In this document: piece by piece, positions 36,292-44,938 of the stretch
Position numbering within the stretch: position 1 is the first letter of the stretch
Layout: every line of letters begins with the position of its first letter
Assembly (NCBI GenBank): GCA_009781635.1
Contig: WQXU01000019.1
Location: forward strand, 1-48,165
Length of the DNA stretch: 48,165 nt
Source of the DNA: Treponema sp.
Lineage (GTDB): Bacteria > Spirochaetota > Spirochaetia > Treponematales > Breznakiellaceae
Reading direction: 5' to 3'
Notes under the pieces: generated by a model
Told to the model about the DNA's origin: nothing
The model's input: only the letters and a program-made list of their open reading frames with translations
The model's database searches: none
Position numbers and translations under genes: made by a program

Positions 36292-37122
36292 TCAAAGTGA
36301 TTTAAAACTGAATGTAACATCATAATCTTTTACATTAACAAGGCAGTATACATTGTGTCTTTTAAAATCCTCGATGCTTATAAACTGAACACCCCCAGTA
36401 TGATTTAATACACGCTTGTGCAAATGGCCTGTAAACATAATGTTGCATCTGTTTCTTAGTATGGAAACAATACGCGCTCTTTCCTTTATATCGGATAACA
36501 GGTGGATATCCGCAAGGCCCGATGCAAACAGAGCAGAATGCGTAAATACAAATGTATTTCCCTGCGTATTTCTTATTTCTCTTTCCAGCCAGTCAAGCTG
36601 TTCTTTCCCGAAAAAGGAATTGGCTGAATCAAGGATAAAAAGGGATGCTGTATCTCCTGTAATCCTGTAACGTGTAGAGCCGATATGCTCCTTCCATACG
36701 TCCCAGTTACTGAATAGTATGTCATAGTTTCCGATTACAGGATAAAAAGGAACATCGAATTCAGATACTGTTTCCAAAAAGAGGAGCAGATCATTTTCTG
36801 AATGATTGTTTGTAATATCTCCCAAAACTACAACAAATTTAACCTGTTCAGGTATTATTATATTTTTAAGCTCTTTGATGCTTTCCAGGCTGCCGCCTTC
36901 CATATGTATGTCAGCTAATACTATGAATGAGTACTCATTTCCAAGCGCAGGAGTTCTATGCTCAGGTTTTTTAAGAAAAATAAAAGTGTCTTTATATTTC
37001 AGGCGTTCATCAAGATCGTTTGCCATGATTAGTTCTAAAAAATACATATCGCAGTTTGAAAAAGAAAAAATAACGTATAAAAAGAGGAATAAAAAATAAA
37101 ACCTGCCGCATTTTCTTACCAT
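36292..37122 (-). CDS. Metallophosphoesterase, probably lipid-anchored
   Basis: 276 residues. A hydrophobic signal (~8-22) ends in FSNC (Cys24), a plausible spirochaetal lipobox. The calcineurin-like motifs follow in order: D71-x-H73 (LADIHMEGG), 'GD' at 101-102 (VLGDITNN), 'GNYD' at 131-134, 'THSA' and 'GHLHKR'. The usual GNH(D/E) has Tyr in place of His at 133. This His helps catalysis in many members, so activity may be altered. The substrate is unknown. GGAG lies 10 bases before the ATG, and the gene overlaps the end of the previous gene by seven bases. Confidence 0.85.
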   Translation of the reverse strand: MVRKCGRFYFLFLFLYVIFSFSNCDMYFLELIMANDLDERLKYKDTFIFLKKPEHRTPALGNEYSFIVLADIHMEGGSLESIKELKNIIIPEQVKFVVVLGDITNNHSENDLLLFLETVSEFDVPFYPVIGNYDILFSNWDVWKEHIGSTRYRITGDTASLFILDSANSFFGKEQLDWLEREIRNTQGNTFVFTHSALFASGLADIHLLSDIKERARIVSILRNRCNIMFTGHLHKRVLNHTGGVQFISIEDFKRHNVYCLVNVKDYDVTFSFKSL

Positions 37123-37856
37123 GAATATTTAACTCCGCCTCTCCATGAAAATCCGTATAAGACGGTTGTTAAACCATAGCCTCCGCTTTGCAAAAACTCA
37201 ATCTCGTTTAAAATGGAAAAACTTTTATCTAGGATTATAATTGCATACAGGCGCAGAGAATACGCGCTTAAGTCTTTGGCGTGAAAATCGCTGAATGTAC
37301 CAAAGCCTGCTCCCGCGGTAAGCAGGGCAGTACTTATAAAATTAAAGTAGGTATAATATGTTATTATTGATTCAAAAATGACAGTCTCTCCGAAAAAGGA
37401 TGTAATTCTTAAATTGTTGCCAATAGAAATTCCTGCGCGTTCTGCATTATAGGAGACAAAAGGCAAAATGGAATGAGTATTTACTTCATATTCTATAAAA
37501 CTGTTACTAATATATGATACGCAAAAATTTAATGGTTTAAGAAATTTGCTGTAGAACGGATAATAACTTGTGTTAATGAATGTATTTAAATCGGTATTGC
37601 CTGCGCTTTTTCCAAGTGATATTCCTCCCCTTAGCTTTAGCCTGTGCTCAAGTTCAATCGCGCCGATTAAAGACATTTCACCGTAATAATTAAAACCGCG
37701 GTTATGCTCCCCGCAAAGATACGCTTCCATTTCTTTTGCTGAAATAAAAATTCTTGAAATATCCTCGTACAGCTCCGGTTCGGAATCAGATGCAAATATA
37801 CTATTTATAAGAAAACAAAAAACAAGCGGGAATAAAAACAGGCGCTTTACACTCAT
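37116..37856 (-). CDS. Exported beta-rich protein, possible outer-membrane barrel
   Basis: 246 residues with a signal peptide (~1-23, ending IFASD). The rest alternates polar and aromatic residues in short strands ('LRGGISLGKSAG', 'FCVSYISNSFIEYEV', 'FNFISTALLTAGAGFGTF') and ends in a terminal aromatic (KYSW). This resembles a small outer-membrane beta-barrel; I know no specific family. The ribosome binding site is weak. It overlaps the metallophosphoesterase gene by seven bases, so the two are probably translated together. Confidence 0.7.
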   Translation of the reverse strand: MSVKRLFLFPLVFCFLINSIFASDSEPELYEDISRIFISAKEMEAYLCGEHNRGFNYYGEMSLIGAIELEHRLKLRGGISLGKSAGNTDLNTFINTSYYPFYSKFLKPLNFCVSYISNSFIEYEVNTHSILPFVSYNAERAGISIGNNLRITSFFGETVIFESIITYYTYFNFISTALLTAGAGFGTFSDFHAKDLSAYSLRLYAIIILDKSFSILNEIEFLQSGGYGLTTVLYGFSWRGGVKYSW

Positions 37857-37913
37857 GTTTTGATTATCCCACGATTTAACTGAAAATTCTATACGGTTTT
37901 TATACGGAAGCTG

Positions 37914-37952
37914 TTTAATAACTGAAGCTGCCGGACAACTTCAGTTATTAAA
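37914..37952. repeat. Perfect 14-base inverted repeat, extragenic palindrome
   Basis: TTTAATAACTGAAG (37914-37927) and CTTCAGTTATTAAA (37939-37952) are perfectly complementary, with an 11-base loop ctgccggacaa that itself is partly self-complementary to its flanks. It lies between the acyl-CoA synthetase stop (37965) and the next gene (37856). No T-run follows on either strand, so a simple terminator is not proven. Confidence 0.65.
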
Positions 37953-37964
37953 GTTTACAAAAAA

Positions 37965-39563
37965 TTAAATATATAAATAACGTTTTATCTTCATTGTAGG
38001 AGTTTTCTCAAAAGGATCTTGTTTTACTTCGATCTTGCTTATGCGTGAAAATGCCGCAAGTTGTTTGTTTACCCATGTGCGCAGATCTTCAAGCGTTTGT
38101 TCAATTGCGCCTGCAGCTGTTTTGGCAGCCTCGCTCAATCTTACAAGAGCTACAATTTCTCCCTTTTGCCCGGAGTAGACAATTGATTCTTCTATAAGCT
38201 GGGATGATCCAAGAAGCTTTTCTATTTCTTCAGGATAGATATTTTCTCCTGACGGCCCAAGAATAAGAGCTTTAAGCCTTCCCTTTATGTGGAGCCTGCC
38301 CTTGCCGTCAAGTTTGCCAAGGTCGCCTGTCCGCAGCCATCCGTCTTGGGTAAATGTTTCAGCTGTTTTTTCATCATCATCGTAATAACCAAGCATTACA
38401 TTAGGGCCCTGTACCTGGATTTCTCCCTCGTCCGATGTTATGCCGGGGACTTTTTCTATCCTAAGTTTTACGCCGCGGGGAGCCGATATGCCGGAACCAA
38501 ACGAAAAACGAAGGGGAGTGTTTCCTGCAACAAGGGGAGCTGTTTCTGTAAGGCCGTAACCTATTGTGTAGGGAAATCTTGCATCGTAGAGGAATTTTTC
38601 AACCTGGGGTGAGAGAGCCGCGCCGCCTATGCCGAATACTCTGATGCAGCCGCCCAGGGCTTTTTTCAGTTTGCGTCCTGCAACCCGTACTGCCAAAAGA
38701 CGGGTAGGGGGAAATTTGTAAAGTGCGTTTTTGCGCAGCTTCGGAGCAATCGCATTATTGAAAACTTTTTCTATTAAAAGAGGGACTGTTATCATTACAG
38801 TAGGACGAATAAGTTTAACAGCCGGCAGCAGCACAGAAGAGGAGGGAGGGCGATCAAGGTATGTGATGCTAGCTCCGCTTAAAACAGCGGCAAGAAAGCC
38901 AATACTGCATTCGTAGGAGTGCGCAAGGGGCAGCACGGAAAGAAAACGATCCCTTGGAAATACCTTCTTAAAAAATAGTGAAGACAGGGCGCTTGAAATA
39001 ATATTTTTGCTTGAGAGCATTACACCCTTGGAGCTTCCCTGTGTTCCGCTTGTGTAGATGATTGTGGCAAGCGCATTCGGATCACCGGATATTGATACTT
39101 CGACTTCTATGTTTTCAGATTCTTTAAATTCATCGATGCAAAAGACCGGTACCTGCGAGCCGGTATCAATCTTATCCATTAACGCGCGGCTTACGCAGAC
39201 TGCCTTAACTTTTGAATGCTTCATAATATGGCTGATTTGTTCCGGCGTAAAACCTGTAAGAAGGGGTACAGAAACCGCGCCTGCAAGCGCAATGCCGAAA
39301 TAGGCAAGAGCCCATTCAGGGCAATTTTCAGATAAAAGTAAAACCTTGTCGCCCTTATTAACACCCATTTCCCTTAAAAGAAAGGCAATTTGCTTGGCGC
39401 GGTTTCCCATCTGCGTATAGGTTACTTCTCTGCATAATTTGTCTTCGCATATCATCGAGAAAGCAATTTTGTTCTTATGTTTCGCCGAAGCATCAAGGCA
39501 AAGCTGCGCAAGCGTAGTATGAGCCGCCTCTATTTGCGTATTCGGACTTTTCCTTTGTTCCAT
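37965..39563 (-). CDS. AMP-binding long-chain acyl-CoA synthetase
   Basis: 532 residues of the ANL (adenylate-forming) superfamily, most like long-chain fatty acid-CoA ligases. Motifs: the ATP loop 'TIIYTSGTQGSSKGVML' at ~165-181, 'IGYGLTETAPLVAG', 'GWLRTGDLGKLDGKGRL' and the hinge 'KGRLKALILGPSGENIYPEEIE'. The C-terminal catalytic Lys is probably in 'KTPTMKIKRYLYI'. It activates fatty acids for phospholipid synthesis or uptake, and is likely a peripheral membrane protein. There is no clear ribosome binding site before the ATG at 39563. Confidence 0.92.
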   Translation of the reverse strand: MEQRKSPNTQIEAAHTTLAQLCLDASAKHKNKIAFSMICEDKLCREVTYTQMGNRAKQIAFLLREMGVNKGDKVLLLSENCPEWALAYFGIALAGAVSVPLLTGFTPEQISHIMKHSKVKAVCVSRALMDKIDTGSQVPVFCIDEFKESENIEVEVSISGDPNALATIIYTSGTQGSSKGVMLSSKNIISSALSSLFFKKVFPRDRFLSVLPLAHSYECSIGFLAAVLSGASITYLDRPPSSSVLLPAVKLIRPTVMITVPLLIEKVFNNAIAPKLRKNALYKFPPTRLLAVRVAGRKLKKALGGCIRVFGIGGAALSPQVEKFLYDARFPYTIGYGLTETAPLVAGNTPLRFSFGSGISAPRGVKLRIEKVPGITSDEGEIQVQGPNVMLGYYDDDEKTAETFTQDGWLRTGDLGKLDGKGRLHIKGRLKALILGPSGENIYPEEIEKLLGSSQLIEESIVYSGQKGEIVALVRLSEAAKTAAGAIEQTLEDLRTWVNKQLAAFSRISKIEVKQDPFEKTPTMKIKRYLYI

Positions 39564-39630
39564 GTAAGTTAGAGTAACACATTAATGAAAAAGTTGCATG
39601 TAAATAGGGCTTTTTGTTTATATTATCGTA

Positions 39631-40668
39631 TTATTTTAAGCTGATTGTTCTTATTAATCTGCCTGTATCCGCATCCCACTGCTTTATGCTGTGATCATTT
39701 GATCCTGACAGGATTTGCTTCCCGTCGGGGCTGAAACAAACAGATATAATCCAGCTTGTATGCCCTGTTAATGTTCTTGTTTCCCTGCCTGAGGCAGCAT
39801 CCCAGATCTTGATGGTATTTTCATCAGAACCTGAACCGGACAGGATTCTCCTTCCGTCGGAGCTGAAACTGACGGAATGCACCCATCCCAAATGGCCTTG
39901 TAATACTCTTACATCTCTTCCTGGAGCCTCATCAATGATTCTTACCGTGCCGTCTCCGCAGCCAAAGAGGATTTGACTTCCATCGGGGCTGAAACTGATT
40001 GAATAAAGGCCCTCCCTGAATCTTGGAAATGTTCTTGCTTCCCTTCCTGTATTTATTTCATACAGTCTGATGCCGGATGAAAAGTTTCTTAGGGTATCAG
40101 ACTGATCTGTAAAGATGACCTGCCTTCCGTCAGGATTGAATGCGGCTGATGTAACCATGCCAAGTTCCCCTCTGAATGTTCTGACTTCCCTTCCTGTAGA
40201 TGCGTCCCAGAGTTTAACAGTGTTATCTGTCGATCCTGAAAGTATGAACCTGCCGTCCGGGCTGTATGCAACAGATGTAACCATGCCGTTATGAGCAGAA
40301 ATTGTTCTTAATAGCAAGCCCTCGTTTGCATCCCAGATCCTTATAGTTCTGTCGTGAGAACCGGATGACACAATCGTTTTTCCGTCGGGGCTGTATACAA
40401 CCGAGTTTACCCATGATGTATGGCCGGTAAATGTCCTTATCAGTCTGCCTGTCTGCGTGTCCCATAACTTGACAGTTCTGTCGCTGGAACCTGAAATGAA
40501 TTGCCTTCCGTCAGGGCTGTAGGCAACAGAGAGTACTGCAGCTGTGTGCCCCTGTGCAGCTTGCGGCTCTGTAATTACAGCCTGTTCCGCCGTTTTACAT
40601 GTGTAAAAAAGTGAGGCGGAAAAAATAATGATAACTGTAACTAAACTAATACGGGATTTTGTTTTCAT
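39631..40668 (-). CDS. WD40-repeat lipoprotein, seven blades
   Basis: 345 residues. The N-terminus is a lipoprotein signal (ASLFYTC, Cys24). Residues ~38-345 are seven consecutive WD40 repeats, each with 'GH..V.S..YSPDG' and 'IKIWD'-type endings: VKLWDTQ, IRIWDAN, VKLWDAS, IRLYEIN, VRIIDEA, IKIWDAA, IKQWDAD. Blades 4 and 5 are less regular. Seven repeats close exactly one beta-propeller, used for protein-protein binding on the periplasmic side or cell surface. WD40 lipoproteins are uncommon in bacteria. A promoter-like sequence lies just upstream. The next gene on this strand follows 67 bases downstream. Confidence 0.92.
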   Translation of the reverse strand: MKTKSRISLVTVIIIFSASLFYTCKTAEQAVITEPQAAQGHTAAVLSVAYSPDGRQFISGSSDRTVKLWDTQTGRLIRTFTGHTSWVNSVVYSPDGKTIVSSGSHDRTIRIWDANEGLLLRTISAHNGMVTSVAYSPDGRFILSGSTDNTVKLWDASTGREVRTFRGELGMVTSAAFNPDGRQVIFTDQSDTLRNFSSGIRLYEINTGREARTFPRFREGLYSISFSPDGSQILFGCGDGTVRIIDEAPGRDVRVLQGHLGWVHSVSFSSDGRRILSGSGSDENTIKIWDAASGRETRTLTGHTSWIISVCFSPDGKQILSGSNDHSIKQWDADTGRLIRTISLK

Positions 40669-40683
40669 ATAATATTATCGGTA

Positions 40684-40713
40684 TTTATAAAGCTGAACCA
40701 TATAAACGGTAAA
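40684..40713 (-). promoter_or_regulatory. Candidate promoter of the WD40 lipoprotein gene
   Basis: On the minus strand TTTACC (40713-40708) and TATAAA (40689-40684) are 18 bases apart. The start codon at 40668 is 15 bases after the -10 box, which leaves a leader of about 8-10 bases without a ribosome binding site. Confidence 0.38.
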
Positions 40714-40747
40714 ATTAATATCAGACAGATTATACAATATTTTCAGA

Positions 40748-40776
40748 TTTACAATGATATTTTTATACTATATAAT
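40748..40776 (+). promoter_or_regulatory. Candidate promoter of the signalling gene block
   Basis: TTTACA (40748-40753) and TATAAT (40771-40776) are exactly 17 bases apart in an AT-rich region. A second TATAAT lies at 40788-40793. The receiver gene starts at 40832 with AAGGGGAG upstream. Confidence 0.55.
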
Positions 40777-40831
40777 TAAATCCTCTATATAATACTAAAA
40801 TTGTGTTGACAGGAATAAGGGGAGTGAAAGA

Positions 40832-41188
40832 ATGAAAACTGTTTTTATAGTTGATGATAACGATACAAACCGCATGGCGGCTAAAACCGCGCTGGACGGT
40901 TTATACAAAACATATGCAATGCCGTCTGCGCAGAGGATGTTTGCCCTTCTTGAGAATATAAAACCTGATTTAATTCTGTTAGATGTCGATATGCCGGAAA
41001 TGGACGGTTTTGAAGCGATAAAAATTTTAAAGTCCGGCGATGAAACAAAAAATATTCCGGTTGTCTTTTTAACTGCTTCTACTGTTTCAGGAGACAGATT
41101 TGAGGGGCTTTCTCTTGGAGCGGCAGACTATATATCAAAACCTTTTATGCCGAATCTTCTTCTTCAGCGCATCAGTAAAAATTTATAA
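40832..41188 (+). CDS. Stand-alone response regulator receiver protein
   Basis: 118 residues, only a receiver domain. The acidic pair D8/D9, phosphoacceptor D51 ('LILLDVDMPEMDGF'), T81 and K103 ('YISKPF') are all present, so it should be phosphorylated. There is no output domain, as in CheY or Spo0F-type shuttles. The hybrid kinase with an Hpt domain encoded two genes downstream is a likely partner. AAGGGGAG is a good ribosome binding site. The DAGK-like gene follows after 21 bases. Confidence 0.93.
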   Translation: MKTVFIVDDNDTNRMAAKTALDGLYKTYAMPSAQRMFALLENIKPDLILLDVDMPEMDGFEAIKILKSGDETKNIPVVFLTASTVSGDRFEGLSLGAADYISKPFMPNLLLQRISKNL

Positions 41189-41209
41189 AATATATAAATG
41201 AGATAAAAC

Positions 41210-42175
41210 ATGAGGCATTTGTTCATTATTAATCCTGTCGCAAAAGGCATAAATGGAAAAACAAAACCGCTGCGCGACAAGATTACCAGATTCTTCAGCA
41301 AGTATCCCGATATACGCTATGATATATTTGAATCAAGGTGGTGCCGCGACTCTCTTATTTTTATACGGCGGTATATTTCAGAGCCAAACGAAACTGTACG
41401 CATACACTCAATAGGCGGAAACGGCACGCTCTTTGAAGTTGTAAACAGCATTGTAGGTCTTGAGAATGTAGAGGTTGCAGGACACCCATACGGAAGCGCA
41501 AATGCATTTTTAAGATACTTCGGGCCTAAAAGCAGAAAACATTTATTGTCTTTAGAGAGTCAGGTTTTTGATAAAACCATTCCTTTGGATATAATCCGCT
41601 GCGGAAACAATTACGGCCTTGGTTTTGCGCTTACCGGAATGGAAGCCTTTGCGAACATGAAAGGCGATGAATGGATTTTAAAGGGACTGCCGGAAGACAT
41701 TGCATATACCCTGGCTGCCGTAGTCCGGATAATGGCAAAAAAGGCAGGACAGAAGTATAACGTAGAAATAGATGGTACCATTATAGAAGGTGATTTTATT
41801 TCCATAATGGCAGCAAATGCGCCCTGTTACGGCAAAGCCATGCATGCCGCCGTTGATTCCCATCCCGATAACGGAATACTGGATGTTTACGTATTTAAAA
41901 ATGCTTCAAGATTAAGGTTATTATCAAACATTCCTGTTTATATAAAGGGCGGATATAAAAAAATACCTGATCTGGTTTCGCATTATAAAGCAAAAAAAAT
42001 AAAACTTTCCTCCAACGAAGTTATGTGCATGAGTATAGACGGACAGACTCTTTACGGCACATCAATAGAATATGAGATAATACCCAGAGCAATTAATTTT
42101 GTATGCCCGAACGGAATTGATCTTTCCAGGCTGCCGCTTGTTTTCGGTAAACCCAAAGAAGGTTACAGGATATGA
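41210..42175 (+). CDS. Diacylglycerol-kinase-like protein with GGNGT motif
   Basis: 321 residues of the DAGK/YegS/sphingosine-kinase family. Visible parts: 'FIINPVAKGING' at the start, 'HSIGGNGTLFEVVNS' at ~66-80, 'AGHPYGSANAFLRYFG', and the C-terminal lobe with 'FISIMAANAPCYGKAM' and 'DNGILDVYVF'. In active kinases the first motif is GGDGT; here Asp is Asn71. 'PxGTxND' is also changed to 'PYGSANA'. Either the protein has low activity or it binds lipid or nucleotide as a sensor. It lies between a receiver and a hybrid kinase, overlapping the kinase by four bases (ATGA), so a role in signalling is likely. The ribosome binding site is weak. Confidence 0.85.
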   Translation: MRHLFIINPVAKGINGKTKPLRDKITRFFSKYPDIRYDIFESRWCRDSLIFIRRYISEPNETVRIHSIGGNGTLFEVVNSIVGLENVEVAGHPYGSANAFLRYFGPKSRKHLLSLESQVFDKTIPLDIIRCGNNYGLGFALTGMEAFANMKGDEWILKGLPEDIAYTLAAVVRIMAKKAGQKYNVEIDGTIIEGDFISIMAANAPCYGKAMHAAVDSHPDNGILDVYVFKNASRLRLLSNIPVYIKGGYKKIPDLVSHYKAKKIKLSSNEVMCMSIDGQTLYGTSIEYEIIPRAINFVCPNGIDLSRLPLVFGKPKEGYRI

Positions 42176-44859
42176 GAGACCTTGTTAAGATAGCAAAAGC
42201 GCCGGTTAGAACTATAATTATCGCCTATGCTGTCATACAGGTGCTGTTTTATGTAGTTTACTATATCGATAAACTGCACTATCGCCTGATTTCCAGCGCG
42301 CTTTTAATAATTATTGTAATTACTTTTACAAGCATAAAAGGGCTGTCAAGGCTGCACCTGTCAATACTTATACCGCTGTCCATTGCCGCTGTTGAACTTG
42401 CCGCAGTTTCACTTTTCGTTGACGGCAACCGTTTAATCTATATATTTTTAATGGGCTGCTCGCTTGTAAGCCTGTTATATGTCAGTGTTGCCGGTTTGTT
42501 TATCATGACTTTTTTTACAAGCGCGGCGGTAATTTTTTTATTATTTGTTTGCAATATAAGGCTTTTGGGTTCAGAGTTTACGCTTAACTATGAGTTTTTT
42601 AATTTTATCGGCATGACTTTTAATTTCATTGTAATTTTAATGATAGGAAAATATTCTGTTGGAATACTCAACCGCTCCGAGCAGACGGGGCTCACTTTTG
42701 ACAAGGTTTTGGAAGAATCATCGAGCTTAATTGTAATTGTAAACAATCAGGCGCGGGTAGAGTATATAAGTAAATCATTCGCAAAAATTCTTGATATTGA
42801 AAAACAGGAGTACGCGATAAATCTGCCCTTTGCCGATTTATTTCCCGATATAGAATTAAAATATTTTTTCGGCGAACTATTGGAGCGTTACGGCACAATA
42901 AACACAACCTTTGAAATGAAAACAGGCGGAAAAGAGAACGGCCCTCCTTTGCTTGTCCGCAGTTTTATGCTTCACTCAATTCCAATGGGAGAAAATGTGC
43001 CTCGCAGCGATGATTCCGGCATCAATATTGCGCGTTTCTTTGACTGTGTGGAGATAACTCCCATAATAGAATCAAAACGCACAGCCGAAGCAGCCACGCG
43101 TTCAAAAAGTGAATTTTTGGCAATGATGTCGCATGAAATCCGCACGCCGCTTAACGCTATAATCGGAATTTCCCAGATTCAGCTGGAAGACAAAAATCTG
43201 CCGGACAAATACGCGGCGGCCCAGGAAAAAATACTTTCTTCCGGCAGCAGCCTTCTTGGGATAATCAATGACATACTGGACATGTCAAAGATAGAAACCG
43301 GCAAACTGGATTTTAATGTCATGGAATATGATATGCCAAGTCTTATCAATGACACGGTTCAGCTTAACATTGTGCGCATTGGCTCCAAACCCATAAAATT
43401 CATGCTGGAAGTTGATAAAAAACTGCCTTCAAAACTTTTCGGCGATGAACTGCGGCTAAAGCAAATTTTAAACAACCTGCTTTCCAATGCCATCAAATAT
43501 ACAGAAGAGGGACATGTAAAATTATCTGTAAAACATGTGGAGGTAGAAAGGAATTTCTATCTGATTCTTTCTGTTGAAGATACAGGTCAGGGCATGAAAA
43601 GCGGCGACAAAGAGATGCTGTTTACAGAATATATGCGTTTTAACGCTGAAGCCAACCGTAAAACAGAAGGAACAGGTTTAGGGCTGAACATTACACAGAA
43701 ACTTGTAGAAATGATGGGCGGAAAAATCAGAGCGGAAAGCGAGTGGGGCAGGGGCAGTATATTTACAGTGACCCTGCGGCAGCTAGTCATGGAATACAAG
43801 CCAATCGGAGAAGATGTTACGCAGAAATTATGCAGCTTTACATTCAGCAGCAAACGCCAAAACGCAAAAATGCAGATGAGCCGTGAACCTATGCCTTATG
43901 GAAGCGTTCTTATTGTAGACGATGTTGACACCAATCTTTATGTTGCCGAAGGCCTGTTAAAACCCTATGAGCTGAATATTGAAACAGTTAACAGCGGTTT
44001 TGAGACAATAGAAAAAATAGAAAGCGGAAAAAGTTATGATATAATATTTATGGATCACATGATGCCGCAGATGGACGGCATAGAAACAACGCAGAAACTG
44101 CGTGAGCTTGGGTACACAGGCGTAATAGTTGCATTGACAGCTAACGCTCTTGCCGGCAATGAAGAGATGTTTGCGCAAAAAGGCTTTGACGGATTTATAC
44201 CAAAGCCAATAGATACAGAGCTTTTAAACACGGTGTTAAACAAATTTATCCGTGACCGCTACCCGGAAGAAGCGAAAAAATATTTACCTGAATTAACGGC
44301 AGAAGATGAAAAAATTGAAATAAGCTCCAAGATGATGCAGATTTTTTACCGTGATGCGGAAAAAGCGGCTGCTGCATTAAGGGAAATGCTGCCATTTGTG
44401 ATGAAGGAAGATTTTAATTTAAAACAGTTCAGTACAATTGTTCACTCCATGAAATCGGCATTGTGGAATGTCGGGGAACTCAATGCATCTGTACTTGCTT
44501 CCGGCCTTGAAAATGCGGCTCTCAGAAACGATTTGGATTATATCAGGGCAAATGCAGGAGACTTCTTAAAAATACTTGAAGTTCTAAGGGATAAATTTAA
44601 AATTGATTCTTCCCGTATTTCAGATTCGCAGGATATTACAGAAGATGCATTATTTTTGAAAGAGCAGCTGAAAATTACCATAGCTGCCTGCAAGGAATAC
44701 AATATTACAGCTTCAATCAAAGCGCTTGAAAAGTTAAAAGAGAAAAAATGGAAGGCATCAACATCCGCTTTTATTGATGAGATTTACAATCTGCTGGATT
44801 TAAACAGCGACTTTGAAACTGCTGTAAAGATATGTGAAGAAATTATCAATAATAACTGA
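42172..44859 (+). CDS. Hybrid sensor histidine kinase with receiver and Hpt domains
   Basis: 895 residues. An N-terminal membrane domain with about six helices (~15-165) has little periplasmic sequence. A PAS-like domain follows (~178-300). The kinase core has 'SEFLAMMSHEIRTPLN' with phospho-His321, and the ATPase domain shows 'DTGQGMKS' and 'GTGLGLNITQKLVEMMGGKI'. A receiver (~575-690) has 'LIVDDVDTN' and phospho-Asp628. A C-terminal Hpt domain has 'HSMKSALWNVG' with phospho-His758. This is a complete four-step phosphorelay chain on one protein, whose last step could pass phosphate to the stand-alone receiver of the same operon. The start overlaps the DAGK-like gene as ATGA. Confidence 0.93.
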   Translation: MRDLVKIAKAPVRTIIIAYAVIQVLFYVVYYIDKLHYRLISSALLIIIVITFTSIKGLSRLHLSILIPLSIAAVELAAVSLFVDGNRLIYIFLMGCSLVSLLYVSVAGLFIMTFFTSAAVIFLLFVCNIRLLGSEFTLNYEFFNFIGMTFNFIVILMIGKYSVGILNRSEQTGLTFDKVLEESSSLIVIVNNQARVEYISKSFAKILDIEKQEYAINLPFADLFPDIELKYFFGELLERYGTINTTFEMKTGGKENGPPLLVRSFMLHSIPMGENVPRSDDSGINIARFFDCVEITPIIESKRTAEAATRSKSEFLAMMSHEIRTPLNAIIGISQIQLEDKNLPDKYAAAQEKILSSGSSLLGIINDILDMSKIETGKLDFNVMEYDMPSLINDTVQLNIVRIGSKPIKFMLEVDKKLPSKLFGDELRLKQILNNLLSNAIKYTEEGHVKLSVKHVEVERNFYLILSVEDTGQGMKSGDKEMLFTEYMRFNAEANRKTEGTGLGLNITQKLVEMMGGKIRAESEWGRGSIFTVTLRQLVMEYKPIGEDVTQKLCSFTFSSKRQNAKMQMSREPMPYGSVLIVDDVDTNLYVAEGLLKPYELNIETVNSGFETIEKIESGKSYDIIFMDHMMPQMDGIETTQKLRELGYTGVIVALTANALAGNEEMFAQKGFDGFIPKPIDTELLNTVLNKFIRDRYPEEAKKYLPELTAEDEKIEISSKMMQIFYRDAEKAAAALREMLPFVMKEDFNLKQFSTIVHSMKSALWNVGELNASVLASGLENAALRNDLDYIRANAGDFLKILEVLRDKFKIDSSRISDSQDITEDALFLKEQLKITIAACKEYNITASIKALEKLKEKKWKASTSAFIDEIYNLLDLNSDFETAVKICEEIINNN

Positions 44860-44938
44860 AATAAAATCTTAAAATCTCCTAGTTTTTGGTACGCTATTGG
44901 CACACTTTGTTTGGTAAATTCTGGGAAGAGGTATATTC

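Noticed and set aside
44895-44925. Sigma-54-like element TTGGCAC...TTTGG before the HD-GYP-like gene
   Set aside because: The -24 part fits but the required GC at -12 is missing at the correct spacing.
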